Assembly: GCA_963974055.1 (NCBI GenBank)
Contig: CAXBCP010000028.1
Coordinates: forward strand, 1 to 58,980
Length of the DNA: 58,980 nt
Reading direction: 5' to 3'
Source of the DNA: CAXBCP01 sp963974055
Lineage (GTDB): Bacteria; Pseudomonadota; Alphaproteobacteria; MPNO01; UBA830
The position numbers and the translations under genes were made by a program. The notes under the pieces are model-generated. The model had not been told where the DNA came from. It did no database searches and worked only from the letters and a program-made list of their open reading frames with translations. Positions 1 to 11,664 of the stretch are shown here, piece by piece; the stretch's first letter is position 1, and each line of letters starts with the position of its first letter.

Positions 1-5
1 CGGGG

Positions 6-1844
<1,839 letters not shown>

Positions 1845-1928
1845 CGGGCCATTTTAGGCCGGACGGGCGATTCGGGCGATGGGGAAGGTCGGAATTCTGC
1901 CGGAATTCCGCGGTAATTCTGCGGTAAA

Positions 1929-3743
<1,815 letters not shown>

Positions 3744-3823
3744 GATATGTGTCCGGGGTCGATTGTGATGATCACTGTGTCCGACATCCGCTATGGTGAT
3801 GTCAAACGCCAAGAGGACATAAA

Positions 3824-4201
3824 ATGGAAATCAATCTCCCCGAGATCGTCGCCGAAGTGACGGAGGCTTTCAGGGCCTACGAAAAAGCATTGCTCGCCAA
3901 CGATGTCGATATGATCGACGAGCTGTTCTGGAACGATGAAAAAACCCTGCGTTACGGCCCGAACGGCACCGTCGTCAGCCATGAATCCCTGTCGGCATTC
4001 CGCCGGAGCCGCGATATCGAACCCTGGGTCCGCACCCTGAAGGACACTTATATCGTCACCTTCGGCCGCGATTTTGCCGTCGCCAATACCGAATCCACCC
4101 GCCCGACCGCGAAAGGCATCAGCCGCCAGAGCCAGACCTGGGTGCGCATGCCCGAAGGCTGGCGCATCGTATCCGCCCATGTTTCCGACCAGCCGGACTA
4201 G
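3824..4201 (+). CDS. AtzH-like / HpxZ-like NTF2-fold protein
   Basis: A 125-residue single-domain protein of the SnoaL/NTF2-like superfamily, closest by eye to the HpxZ (oxalurate catabolism) and AtzH-like group. Typical marks are the N-terminal INLPEIVAEV helix, the LFWNDEKTLRYGPNG strand-turn, IEPWVRTLKDTYIVTFG in the middle and the final SQTWVRMPEGWRIVSAHVS hairpin. Members usually sit beside amidases (AtzG/AtzE, HpxX/HpxW), but no such partner is next to it here; the nearest amidase is 30 kb away. A good ribosome site (AAGAGGA) lies 7-8 bases before the ATG. It is divergent from the ABC-F gene and convergent with the EamA gene, so it is probably monocistronic. Whether it is an enzyme or an accessory protein cannot be told from sequence. 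Confidence 0.8.
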   Translation: MEINLPEIVAEVTEAFRAYEKALLANDVDMIDELFWNDEKTLRYGPNGTVVSHESLSAFRRSRDIEPWVRTLKDTYIVTFGRDFAVANTESTRPTAKGISRQSQTWVRMPEGWRIVSAHVSDQPD

Positions 4202-4216
4202 GCGGTCGGCGCCTTA

Positions 4217-5128
4217 CTAGGCCGGTTTGCGGTAGACGCGCGACACGATCACGACGCCCGCGAGGACGAGCGCGGTGCCGACCGCGTGATAGGGGCGCAG
4301 CGTTTCGTCGAAGAAAATCATGCCGAGCGCCGACCCGAATACGGGGTGCAGGCACATGAAGGCGGATGCCCGGTTGGGCCCGATCTGGAGTGTCCCGCTG
4401 TTCCAGCATATCCAGGCGAGGATGGTGCTGAACACCACGACATAGGCCAGACTCGCAAAGGTCAGCGCGCTCCAGGTCATGGTATAGCCGAGCGCGAGCT
4501 CGACCCCGTAAGCCGGCACCAGCCACAGCGTGCTCGTCGCCGACAGGACGGCAAGCAGCGACAGGCCGGAGATTTTGAGCTGCGCGCGCTTGAGCAGCAC
4601 CATGTAGAGCGCCCAGCAGACGATCGCGCCCAGCATGAAGACGTCGCCCCAGCCGAATTCCAGCCCGATCAGGATGCCGAGCTGCGCTTTGGTTACCACG
4701 ACGACGATCCCGATGAAGGCGAACAGGATGCCGATTGCCTGCCAGCGGTTGATCGTATCGCGGAGGACCAGCCAGGAGAAAAAGACCACGGCTACCGGCA
4801 CGCCGGCATTTATCAGTGCCGCGTTGACCACGGTGGTCTTGATGACCGCGTAATAGACCAGCGTGTTGCCCGCCGCGAGCAGGCCGCCAATGGCGACAAA
4901 GCTGCCCATCCGCGTGCGCATGACGGGCCAGTCGGTGCGGAGAACCGGAATGATGAACGGCACCACCAGCAGCACCGAGAACGCATGGCGCCAGAACGAC
5001 AACGCGATCGGCGGCGCGTCGAGATTCGCCCAGCGTGCGACGACGAAATTGCCGCCCCAGCACAGGATGGCGAAACTCAGCAGGAAATAGGGGTTTCTGA
5101 TAAAGGCGATGACCGGATTTCCCGCCAA
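4217..5128 (-). CDS. EamA/DMT-family transporter
   Basis: A 303-residue inner-membrane protein of the drug/metabolite transporter superfamily. About ten hydrophobic helices are arranged as two EamA repeats; the first opens with FAILCWGGNFVVARWA, the typical repeat start, and the second with LEFGWGDVFMLGAIVCWALY. The C-terminus is short and basic, as usual. The start is a TTG at 5128, preceded by GAAGGA about 9 bases upstream, only 5 bases after the stop of the FAH gene. It is therefore the third gene of the UbiD-FAH-EamA operon and may export or import the substrate or product of that decarboxylation route. Substrate specificity is not readable from the sequence. Confidence 0.9.
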   Translation of the reverse strand: MAGNPVIAFIRNPYFLLSFAILCWGGNFVVARWANLDAPPIALSFWRHAFSVLLVVPFIIPVLRTDWPVMRTRMGSFVAIGGLLAAGNTLVYYAVIKTTVVNAALINAGVPVAVVFFSWLVLRDTINRWQAIGILFAFIGIVVVVTKAQLGILIGLEFGWGDVFMLGAIVCWALYMVLLKRAQLKISGLSLLAVLSATSTLWLVPAYGVELALGYTMTWSALTFASLAYVVVFSTILAWICWNSGTLQIGPNRASAFMCLHPVFGSALGMIFFDETLRPYHAVGTALVLAGVVIVSRVYRKPA

Positions 5129-5133
5129 GCGAC

Positions 5134-5913
5134 CTATCCTTCGTATGTGTTGGACAGGGTGCCGATGCCGTCGATGATCACGTCGATCGCGGCGCCCGGC
5201 TTCATCGGGAGCGCGCCCGGGCCGGTGCCGCAGGAAACGATATCGCCGGGTTCCAGGGTCAGGAAATGCGACAGGCGGCTCACGAGGTCAGCCGGTTGCA
5301 GGAACAGGTCGCTGACGGGGTAGTTCTGGCGTTCCCGCCCGTTCAGTTCCGCCCGGACGGTCGCCGCGGCGAGGTCGATATCGGTGGCGATGACCGGCCC
5401 GAACGGCCCGAACGTGTCGTAACCCTTGGCCCGCGCCCATTGCGGAAAGGTCGGATCGGCGTCGAGCGCCTGCAGGGCGGTCACATCGTTCACGCAGGTA
5501 TAGCCGAAGATGCAGTCCGCGGCCTCTGCCGGTTCCGCATCCTTGCAGGGTCTGCCGATCACGATGCCGAGCTCGGCCTCGTAGATCACCCTGCCGTCGT
5601 AAGAGTCGGGCTTTCGGATATTGCCGCCCGGCGCCAGGAAGGTATTCGGACCTTTCAGGAAGAACAGCGGGTCGGCCGGTTGTTCGAGCCCCTGTTTTTC
5701 CGCCGCCGATTTCGAATTGTTCCACAGCGCCACCATCTTGGACGGCACGCAGGGCGTCAGCAGAGCCGTTTCGGACAGGGCCAGGGTTTCGCCGGTGGGC
5801 GTCGAGATACCGAACATGTCGCCGTCGAACACGGCGATGGCATCGCCGATCAGCGTGCCGAAGCCGGGCAGGCCCGGCTGCCCGGTCCGTTCAAACCGAA
5901 CCCAGTCCGTCAT
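5134..5913 (-). CDS. Fumarylacetoacetate hydrolase family protein
   Basis: A 259-residue protein of the FAH superfamily, metal-dependent hydrolases or decarboxylases of acylpyruvate-type products of aromatic ring cleavage. The metal-site segment is visible as VIYEAELGIVIGR, followed by FGYTCVNDVTALQ, and the fold ends with the usual DIVSCGTGPGA and VIIDGIGTL motifs. Its ATG (5911-5913) overlaps the stop of the UbiD gene as ATGA, so translation is probably coupled. I chose this start because the open frame continues upstream only as antisense or out-of-frame sequence of UbiD. The likely role is hydrolysis or decarboxylation of a 2-oxo acid in the same pathway as UbiD; the exact substrate is unknown. 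It is one of three FAH paralogues in the first 15 kb. Confidence 0.9.
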   Translation of the reverse strand: MTDWVRFERTGQPGLPGFGTLIGDAIAVFDGDMFGISTPTGETLALSETALLTPCVPSKMVALWNNSKSAAEKQGLEQPADPLFFLKGPNTFLAPGGNIRKPDSYDGRVIYEAELGIVIGRPCKDAEPAEAADCIFGYTCVNDVTALQALDADPTFPQWARAKGYDTFGPFGPVIATDIDLAAATVRAELNGRERQNYPVSDLFLQPADLVSRLSHFLTLEPGDIVSCGTGPGALPMKPGAAIDVIIDGIGTLSNTYEG

Positions 5914-7346
5914 CGGTACTTTTCGGGCAGGTCGGCGGAATACTTGGCGCGGATACGGTCGTCCAGCTCTTTCGAAGACCGCGCGACCGCGGGAAATTCG
6001 CCGCGCTTGCGGAACGGGATGCAGGCATCGACCACAACGCGCGAATTCCGCCGGTCGTTGTCGTCGTCGTAGCACATCGGGTCGAGATGCGTGCTCCAGC
6101 AGCCGTTGATGATGTCGATGCCTTCGCGCGGATCGTGCCGCGTGCACATCGCCCAGACCACGTCGTTCATGTTCGCAGGATCGATATCGTCGTCGACCAC
6201 CACGACCCAGCGATTGGCATAGGCGCCGGCATGGCATTGCGATGCGATCAGCCCGGCCTGCTTGGAATGGCCGCCATACATCTGCTTGATCGACACCGTC
6301 AGCCACATCCGGCTGCCGCCCGCTTCATGGGCGTAGACGCCCTGGATGCCGGGAATGCCGGCGGCTTCGAGCTGGTTCCACACCGCGGCCGCGCGGTAGG
6401 CGCCCATGTAATAGGTGTTGTCGTTGGGCGGGACGGCGGGGATCGCGCCGGTGATCACCGGATTGTCGCGATGCATCAGGGTTTCGATCCGGATGACCGG
6501 CTCTTCGCGCTGGCCGCCGGCGTAATAGCCGGTCCATTCGCCCAGCGGGCCTTCGAGAATCTCGTCGTCCACGTCGATAAAGCCTTCGAACGCGATCTCC
6601 GCGCTGGCCGGGACGGGCAGGCCGGTTTTCGGCATGTTGATGACCTCGACGCCCTCGCCGAAGATGCCGCCGACCACGTCGAGTTCGTTCTTGCCGTAGG
6701 CGACTTCGAACCCGCCGATCATGAACATCACCGGATGCACCCCGGCGACCACCGCCACCGGGCATTTCTCGCCGCGGTCGTGGTATTTTTTCATGATCAG
6801 GCGCGCATGCTTGCCGGGGGACATCATGACGGTCGCGATGCGGGGCTCATGCGCCTGGACGCGATACGTGCCGTAATTCACCCAGCCGGTATCGGGGTCT
6901 TTCATGGCGACGATGCAGCCCGTGCCGATGAAATTGCCGCCATCGTGTTCGTGCCATTTGGGCGACGGCAGGGTCTGGATATTGACCGCTTCGCCCTCGG
7001 TTACGTTCTCGACCAGCGGTCCGCCATTCACTTCGACGGGCGGATGATTGGGCGCATCGCCGAGGTAGTGCCGCCACCATTTGACCAGTTCTTCTTCGGT
7101 CGCTTCGGGCGGCAGGCCCAGCGCGATCGCGCAGCGCGGACGCGACATGATGATATTGGCGAGCACGCGGTGGCCTTTGGGAAAGCCGGGAACGTCGTCG
7201 AACAGGACCGCAGGATTGTCGAGGTCGCGCATGTACATATCGACGATGCCGCCGATATCTTCCTCGGTTTCTGCGCCGCTGATATTCTTGAGCTCGCCGA
7301 TTCTATCGATTTCTGCGATGAAATTCCGCAGGTCCTTGTTCGCCAC
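5910..7346 (-). CDS. UbiD family decarboxylase (prenylated-FMN dependent)
   Basis: A 478-residue UbiD-like (de)carboxylase. This family uses prenylated FMN to remove or add carboxyl groups on aromatic or alpha,beta-unsaturated acids. Recognisable blocks are HDGGNFIGTGCIVAMKDP, NYGTYRVQAH (cofactor and metal region) and EGPLGEWTGYYAGG with the conserved acidic residues. No UbiX-like prenyltransferase is in the window, so the cofactor must be made elsewhere. The start is a GTG at 7346 with a strong GGAGGA 6 bases before it. The frame runs further upstream but without conservation. It is first in an operon with the FAH and EamA genes (ATGA overlap), so it probably acts on an aromatic or enoic acid whose product is processed by the FAH enzyme. 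Confidence 0.93.
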   Translation of the reverse strand: MANKDLRNFIAEIDRIGELKNISGAETEEDIGGIVDMYMRDLDNPAVLFDDVPGFPKGHRVLANIIMSRPRCAIALGLPPEATEEELVKWWRHYLGDAPNHPPVEVNGGPLVENVTEGEAVNIQTLPSPKWHEHDGGNFIGTGCIVAMKDPDTGWVNYGTYRVQAHEPRIATVMMSPGKHARLIMKKYHDRGEKCPVAVVAGVHPVMFMIGGFEVAYGKNELDVVGGIFGEGVEVINMPKTGLPVPASAEIAFEGFIDVDDEILEGPLGEWTGYYAGGQREEPVIRIETLMHRDNPVITGAIPAVPPNDNTYYMGAYRAAAVWNQLEAAGIPGIQGVYAHEAGGSRMWLTVSIKQMYGGHSKQAGLIASQCHAGAYANRWVVVVDDDIDPANMNDVVWAMCTRHDPREGIDIINGCWSTHLDPMCYDDDNDRRNSRVVVDACIPFRKRGEFPAVARSSKELDDRIRAKYSADLPEKYR

Positions 7347-7497
7347 GTTTCGTCCTCCGATTGACTGTCCTGCGACAATCGAATTTTCACGAACGGCGGT
7401 CAAGCGTCGCAAACGGATTGTTCGGTTCCGATATTGCAATCCTTACCGTTTGGGCCGAAAACAGATTCAACAATTGGAAAGAAAGGGAGACCTCGAG

Positions 7498-8397
7498 ATG
7501 GCGAGTTTTAAACTTCTGAACTATGCCGGCGTTGCCGGCGAAGCGCGGCCCGGGATTCTGGTAGGCGAAAATGTGATCGACCTCGAAGCGGCGGGACTGC
7601 GCGGCTCCACCTACGAAATGCTGCAGGACTGGGAGGCCAACCAGGCGAAAATGGCGAAGATCGCCGACGATGCCGCCTCGCACGACTCGCGGCCGCTCGC
7701 CGACGTCCAGCTCCTGGCGCCCGTCCTGTATCCGCCGGTCGTTTTCAATGCCGCTGCCAATTACGTGGACCATCAGAAGGAAATGGCGGCGGACGGCAAG
7801 GCGCTCGTGAAAGAGGACACCCATCCCTATTTCTTCCTGAAGGCCGGGCCGCACTGCGTCATCGGTCCCGGCGCCGAAATCCGCCTGCCGAAGGTGTCGA
7901 ATTTTATCGACTGGGAGGCCGAGCTCGCGGTCGTGATCGGCAAGCCCGCCCGCAACGTGGCGGCGGCCGATGCGCTGGATTATGTCGCCGGGTATACGAT
8001 CTTCAACGACCTGTCGGCCCGCGATATCGGCAAGCCGGTGGGCCGTACCTTCAACACCCACTGGTTCGTCCACAAGAACTTCGACGGTTCCGGCCCGCTG
8101 GGACCCTGGATGGTGCCGGCATCCGACATTCCCGATCCGCATAACGTGGATATCAAGCTGTGGGTGAATGACAGCCTGGAGCAGGATTCGAATTCGAAAT
8201 ACCTGTTCTTCAATATCAACGAGCAGATCGAGTATATCAGCGCGCGCATGACCCTGCGCCCCGGCGACGTCATCGCCACGGGCACGCCGTCCGGCGTCGG
8301 CCGGCCCAAGGGCAAGTGCCTGAAGCCCGGCGACACGGTGACGATCGAACTCGGCGGTATCGGCAAGCTGGTCAACCCGGTGGTACAGGGCGACTGA
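7498..8397 (+). CDS. Fumarylacetoacetate hydrolase family protein
   Basis: A 299-residue FAH-superfamily enzyme with the N-terminal cap region (FKLLNYAG...RPGILVGENVIDLEA) and the catalytic domain. The metal-binding block is FIDWEAELAVVIGKPA. Further marks are AGYTIFNDLSARDIG, a GSGPLGPWMV turn and the ending GDVIATGTPSGVG...GDTVTIELGGIG. These match 2-keto-4-pentenoate hydratase, fumarylpyruvate hydrolase or 5-oxopent-3-ene-1,2,5-tricarboxylate decarboxylase-like proteins; which one is not decidable here. The ATG at 7498 has AAAGGGAGA upstream. It is divergent from the UbiD operon across about 150 bases, which must hold both promoters, so the two units may share control. It ends just before a long hairpin at 8422-8462 that marks the border of the AT-rich island. 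Confidence 0.92.
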   Translation: MASFKLLNYAGVAGEARPGILVGENVIDLEAAGLRGSTYEMLQDWEANQAKMAKIADDAASHDSRPLADVQLLAPVLYPPVVFNAAANYVDHQKEMAADGKALVKEDTHPYFFLKAGPHCVIGPGAEIRLPKVSNFIDWEAELAVVIGKPARNVAAADALDYVAGYTIFNDLSARDIGKPVGRTFNTHWFVHKNFDGSGPLGPWMVPASDIPDPHNVDIKLWVNDSLEQDSNSKYLFFNINEQIEYISARMTLRPGDVIATGTPSGVGRPKGKCLKPGDTVTIELGGIGKLVNPVVQGD

Positions 8398-8421
8398 TTT
8401 AGCGGGCCGTCAGTTTAGATT

Positions 8422-8462
8422 TTTTGGGGTCAAATATGATTTGTAACTATTTGACCCCAAAA
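8422..8462. terminator. Perfect 15-bp inverted repeat, probable bidirectional terminator
   Basis: Perfect 15-base arms (8422-8436 and 8448-8462, TTTTGGGGTCAAATA and its complement) flank an 11-base loop. It lies between the convergent FAH and TIGR02391 genes. The A/T ends of the stem can serve as U-tracts in both directions. The right arm also encodes the last residues and the TAG stop of the TIGR02391 gene. It sits at the left edge of an AT-rich island. Confidence 0.75.
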
Positions 8463-9211
8463 TTCTCCTCACTGGAAGCAACGCGAGAGTCTACGATTCG
8501 CCTAAGCAAGCTCGCGAACATAAGCGATTCGACAACTTCTGCGACATCGTCAAAGCTCACGGTGCGGTGACTCGATGGGTTTTTAAGTAATCCTATAGCG
8601 GCCGCAAACAGATGCTGAGTTGCCTCTTTTTCTGAGTTTAGAACGTCTTGGGACTTTAAAGTTAGTGGTCCGCTTTCTGGGCTAAATGCTTTGCGCATCA
8701 ATTTTACCCCCAGTTCGTTTGGTGAGCCATTTATCGCATTACGCACTGCTATTTCGACAGATTTAAAAGCTTTAAAAATAGCAGTTTCGTAATCTCCCTG
8801 AACGAAACTTGTATAAACTTCTTTATGAATCTCTTGGTGAAGTAATTCTTTCGGGAGGAGGCTCGCTTTTCGATAAGCCTGCCAATCTTTCGGCGCCGCT
8901 AACCGTTCCCCGCGGCGGCTTAATATGCGCCACCCGTTAGCGCCGTTGGTGCTATCTGCAGGTACAATTAGAACTTGGCTTTCGAGCCACGCGAATGCTT
9001 CGGTGATCGCTCTTAGGACAGTTTCCTGAGTGTCGCGTGGGTAGGCTGGCTCATGCGTTGAATATAATTCGGACCGAAAATTTGCGACACAGAACATATT
9101 TCGACCAAAATCTTCTGTACTGAAAACCTGTAATAAAAGTTCTCCCAGCTGTTCAGGCTCCATCTCTAGCAAGACGGTTGAGTCAGGTACCAGTTGGTGG
9201 AGTTTTGCCAT
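8447..9211 (-). CDS. TIGR02391 family protein (HEPN-like)
   Basis: A 254-residue protein whose C-terminal half matches the TIGR02391 (Ymh) group: RNAINGSPNELGVKLMRKAF, a region around residues 190-205, then HLFAAAIGLLKNPSSHR with the typical KNPxxH signature. That motif resembles the Rx4-6H motif of HEPN ribonucleases. The N-terminal half is variable. Members are common on accessory islands near restriction or other defence genes, so a defence role is plausible but only inferred. I chose the ATG at 9211 because GGAAG lies 4-5 bases upstream; an ATG or GTG-like start at 9238 would add nine residues. Base composition is clearly more AT-rich than the flanks, which suggests transfer. It is divergent from the broken membrane-protein gene at 9293. 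Confidence 0.8.
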   Translation of the reverse strand: MAKLHQLVPDSTVLLEMEPEQLGELLLQVFSTEDFGRNMFCVANFRSELYSTHEPAYPRDTQETVLRAITEAFAWLESQVLIVPADSTNGANGWRILSRRGERLAAPKDWQAYRKASLLPKELLHQEIHKEVYTSFVQGDYETAIFKAFKSVEIAVRNAINGSPNELGVKLMRKAFSPESGPLTLKSQDVLNSEKEATQHLFAAAIGLLKNPSSHRTVSFDDVAEVVESLMFASLLRRIVDSRVASSEENFGVK

Positions 9212-9292
9212 CGACTTCCATCTGTATGATCTAACCAATCAACATTCGTATGGTAATTCACTGATTCGATAAAATTAACATAAGATCACCTT

Positions 9293-10015
9293 ATGATTGT
9301 ATGGGGTTTTTGTGCAACTACGCTACTTGTCGTTGGAGTTGTCGTTGCACCATTCTATGTGCCACCGACATGGGGATTAGCTGTTCCACAAAGCGCGAGT
9401 GCGTGAGGAGAGTATATTAACGGTCCGTTCGCGCTAATAGCGCTTTCTTGGTTTGTCGTTGCGGTGTTGCTTCAGAGAAAAGACATCCGTCTCCAAACAG
9501 GCCAGTTGGCACTTCAGCGAGATGAATTAAAGCTGCAACGCGCCGAAATGGCGAGAATGAGCGATGAAGCGGAAAAATCAAACCGGATTCAAGCATCTAC
9601 CAACTTCTTGATGGGCCTAAACCACCGAATGGACCAAATCGGCAAGTTGATTCTGGATACTGCAAATTCATTCCCTGACCCAATGAATGCCCAGAATGGT
9701 CGAAAAATCCGGCATGCACATGTCGGTGAACCTGATCCCAGACTTCTCAAAGAGCGTATTCTTATGGCTCATAAAAATGAGCTTGATCAATCGGATTTAG
9801 GAGAAGGCTGCCAAAAATCGTATCGCAAATACGGACAACTTCTCCTATTCCATGTCGCTGATTTATTTGAGAATGCCAAGGTCGCGGATTGCGAAGCGCT
9901 GGTTCCAGTCGAACTAAAATTTCTTGTAGAAACTATTGAAAATATTCCAGAGTGGCATCCCCAGAAGCAGAAAGTAGCATCAACCGTTATTCCTAATGAG
10001 TTCAATTGGTTGTAA
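9293..10015 (+). pseudogene. Two-helix membrane protein with coiled coil, interrupted by in-frame TGA
   Basis: One continuous frame runs from an ATG at 9293 to a TAA at 10015 but has a TGA at 9404-9406. Before it, 37 residues give one clear membrane helix (LLVVGVVVAPFYV). After it comes a second hydrophobic segment (FALIALSWFVVAVLL), followed at once by a charged coiled coil (QRKDIRLQTGQLALQRDELK) and a soluble domain of about 150 residues of unknown function. The frame is unbroken and the two helices belong together topologically, so I read this as one gene with a nonsense mutation. The downstream part could alternatively start at a GTG at 9464, losing the helices. The TGA does not replace a conserved cysteine, so selenocysteine is unlikely. 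AT-rich, part of the accessory island. Confidence 0.65.
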
Positions 10016-10075
10016 AACCGTGGGGATCGATAGGTTGGTCAACGTAGTGGTGGCGTGTGACTGAACACGCGGGGG

Positions 10076-11053
10076 CTAACCCCTCTTTTTGAATTTGTTC
10101 ATCTCGATTACTCCCATCGGAGACATAATTGGTACTTTGCTCATCGATGAATAGATTTGCTTGATAGCATAGGCTGCAATAGTAGAGTTTATTGCCGCGA
10201 TTTGGTCACGTGATAATTCGAGGCATCGTTCGGTACCCTCAAATTCTCCTAACATTGCCAACCGAGACGATATTGGAAACGTTAGGAGGGTATCTTTCAT
10301 GCCGTGGCCTGGGGGGTAAGGGCCGCTCGCTAGCGCATCGTTTGTCCACGTCAGTGAAGCAGGGTAATCGCAAGTGATAAAATGACCTTCAGAAAGAGGC
10401 GCGATGGCGAGTGTCCATTTCCTATCCACCAACGTTTGCAGGATCGTATCCATCGCCTCGAACTCAAGTTTAAGATTGTGAGTATTTTCAAACTCTAATG
10501 TGTAGGCTCCCTCCCTATAAAAACTCTTCATCTGCTCGTAGTTCACAGTTTCGTCAACGTCGATCCCCTCAGATTTCATTCTTTCGACTTGCCTCAACCA
10601 TCTCCCTTCATCCGCTAATGTTGCGCCCAACATTTGATTCAAAACGTCACTTTGGAATCTGTTGTGTATCTCTCGAAAGCTTGGGTTGTGGCTAGATATT
10701 AGAGCTATCAAGTTGAAAAGAAAGGTCAGGCCCTCATCATCTGGTAGCCTAAGATCGTTGTTCATATTCGATAGTACTCGCGCGAAATCCGTTTCTATCG
10801 TGGATAACAAAGTTTCGATTACATCTGGGCGGTGACCATCTACTTCAATGCGATTGAAATCTCGAATAGCTCCAATATTCCGTATTGATGTGGGAAACCT
10901 TCGTCCGTTAGAAACATCGAACACCCAGACGGAGGGTTTTGAATTTTTCCTTTCTACCGCGCGTGCAAAACCGCTCAGATAACACTGAGGTAGATAGTGA
11001 TGATTGCGGGCGATTCCGGACACGCATTGGTTATACAAGTGTTCTGGGAGCAC
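10076..11053 (-). CDS. DUF4238 domain-containing protein
   Basis: A protein of up to 325 residues with the marks of DUF4238: the N-terminal NHHYLPQCYLSGFA block, a helical middle with SSHNPSFREI, and the later segment GHFITCDYPASLTW, where these proteins carry a conserved DxP turn. The function of the family is unknown; many members sit on mobile or defence islands. The longest frame begins with a GTG at 11053; a second GTG at 11020, just before SGIARNHHYLPQ, gives the more usual N-terminus, and neither has a convincing ribosome site. The gene is AT-rich like its neighbours and closes the island on the right. It is convergent with the interrupted membrane-protein gene, 60 bases away. Confidence 0.8.
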   Translation of the reverse strand: MLPEHLYNQCVSGIARNHHYLPQCYLSGFARAVERKNSKPSVWVFDVSNGRRFPTSIRNIGAIRDFNRIEVDGHRPDVIETLLSTIETDFARVLSNMNNDLRLPDDEGLTFLFNLIALISSHNPSFREIHNRFQSDVLNQMLGATLADEGRWLRQVERMKSEGIDVDETVNYEQMKSFYREGAYTLEFENTHNLKLEFEAMDTILQTLVDRKWTLAIAPLSEGHFITCDYPASLTWTNDALASGPYPPGHGMKDTLLTFPISSRLAMLGEFEGTERCLELSRDQIAAINSTIAAYAIKQIYSSMSKVPIMSPMGVIEMNKFKKRG

Positions 11054-11154
11054 GCGAAAGTATTTAGCGCTTTAGCAGTTAGGGGGGCGACCGTATGCCC
11101 GACCGAGCACGTCGTCGCAAACCCGCCCTTAGCGCGCCGCGTTACTCACTGCAG

Positions 11155-11526
11155 CTACACGACGTCGGCGCTCTTGTCGGAATAGTTGATCGTGACGGTG
11201 AAGCTGCCTTCGTTCATCGACCAGTTCCAGATGTCGAATTCGCGCAGGCCCGCGGCATGGAACGGGTCGCCCATGGCGATTTCATGGGCGTGCTCGAACG
11301 AATCGGCGCGCACGATGATCATGCCGGTGCGCGGCTTGGACGTATCCTGCGGATCCATCGGTCCGGCGGCGAACAGGATGCCCTGTTTTTCCAGCTCGAC
11401 CTGGCGTTCGAGGTGCTTGGGCAGCATCTTCATGATCTCTTCGCGCGGCGCGACCGCGCGGGTAAAGATCACATACAGGTCTTTCTGGAGCATATCTGCA
11501 GTGTTCGGCGTATTTGTAACGGCCAT
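11155..11526 (-). CDS. YciI family protein
   Basis: A 123-residue single-domain protein of the YciI-like family (dimeric alpha-beta barrel). Conserved blocks are LYVIFTRAV near the start, LPKHLERQVELEKQGILFAAGPM in the middle (helix and first strand pair) and MGDPFHAAGLREFDIWNW, with the DPF-His motif of the putative active site. Family members include a chlorohydroquinone-related hydrolase and many uncharacterised proteins often found in aromatic degradation clusters. I chose the ATG at 11526 because AGGAAACAAGAA lies just upstream; another ATG five codons earlier is less well placed. It is divergent from the amidohydrolase gene and may share its promoter region with the ring-cleavage cluster. 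Confidence 0.85.
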   Translation of the reverse strand: MAVTNTPNTADMLQKDLYVIFTRAVAPREEIMKMLPKHLERQVELEKQGILFAAGPMDPQDTSKPRTGMIIVRADSFEHAHEIAMGDPFHAAGLREFDIWNWSMNEGSFTVTINYSDKSADVV

Positions 11527-11664
11527 TTCTTGTTTCCTCATCGGGTGATCCCAGCGTGACTATGAAGCGTGGTTTGCCGAATGCAAGCCGGGGAATGCAT
11601 GCCGGATGACGGGGTGCTAGGTTGGGGGGATAATCCCGGCCTGAGCGGGGAAAAGGAAACATCA

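Noticed and set aside
3744..3812. Longer N-terminus for the ABC-F protein
   Set aside because: The extra 23 residues are not ABC-like, and the start would sit 11 bases from the divergent gene start inside its ribosome site.
9404..9406. TGA as a fourth selenocysteine codon
   Set aside because: The flanking residues (SASA and GEYI) are not redox motifs, no conserved Cys is expected there, and no suitable hairpin was seen. A nonsense mutation fits better.
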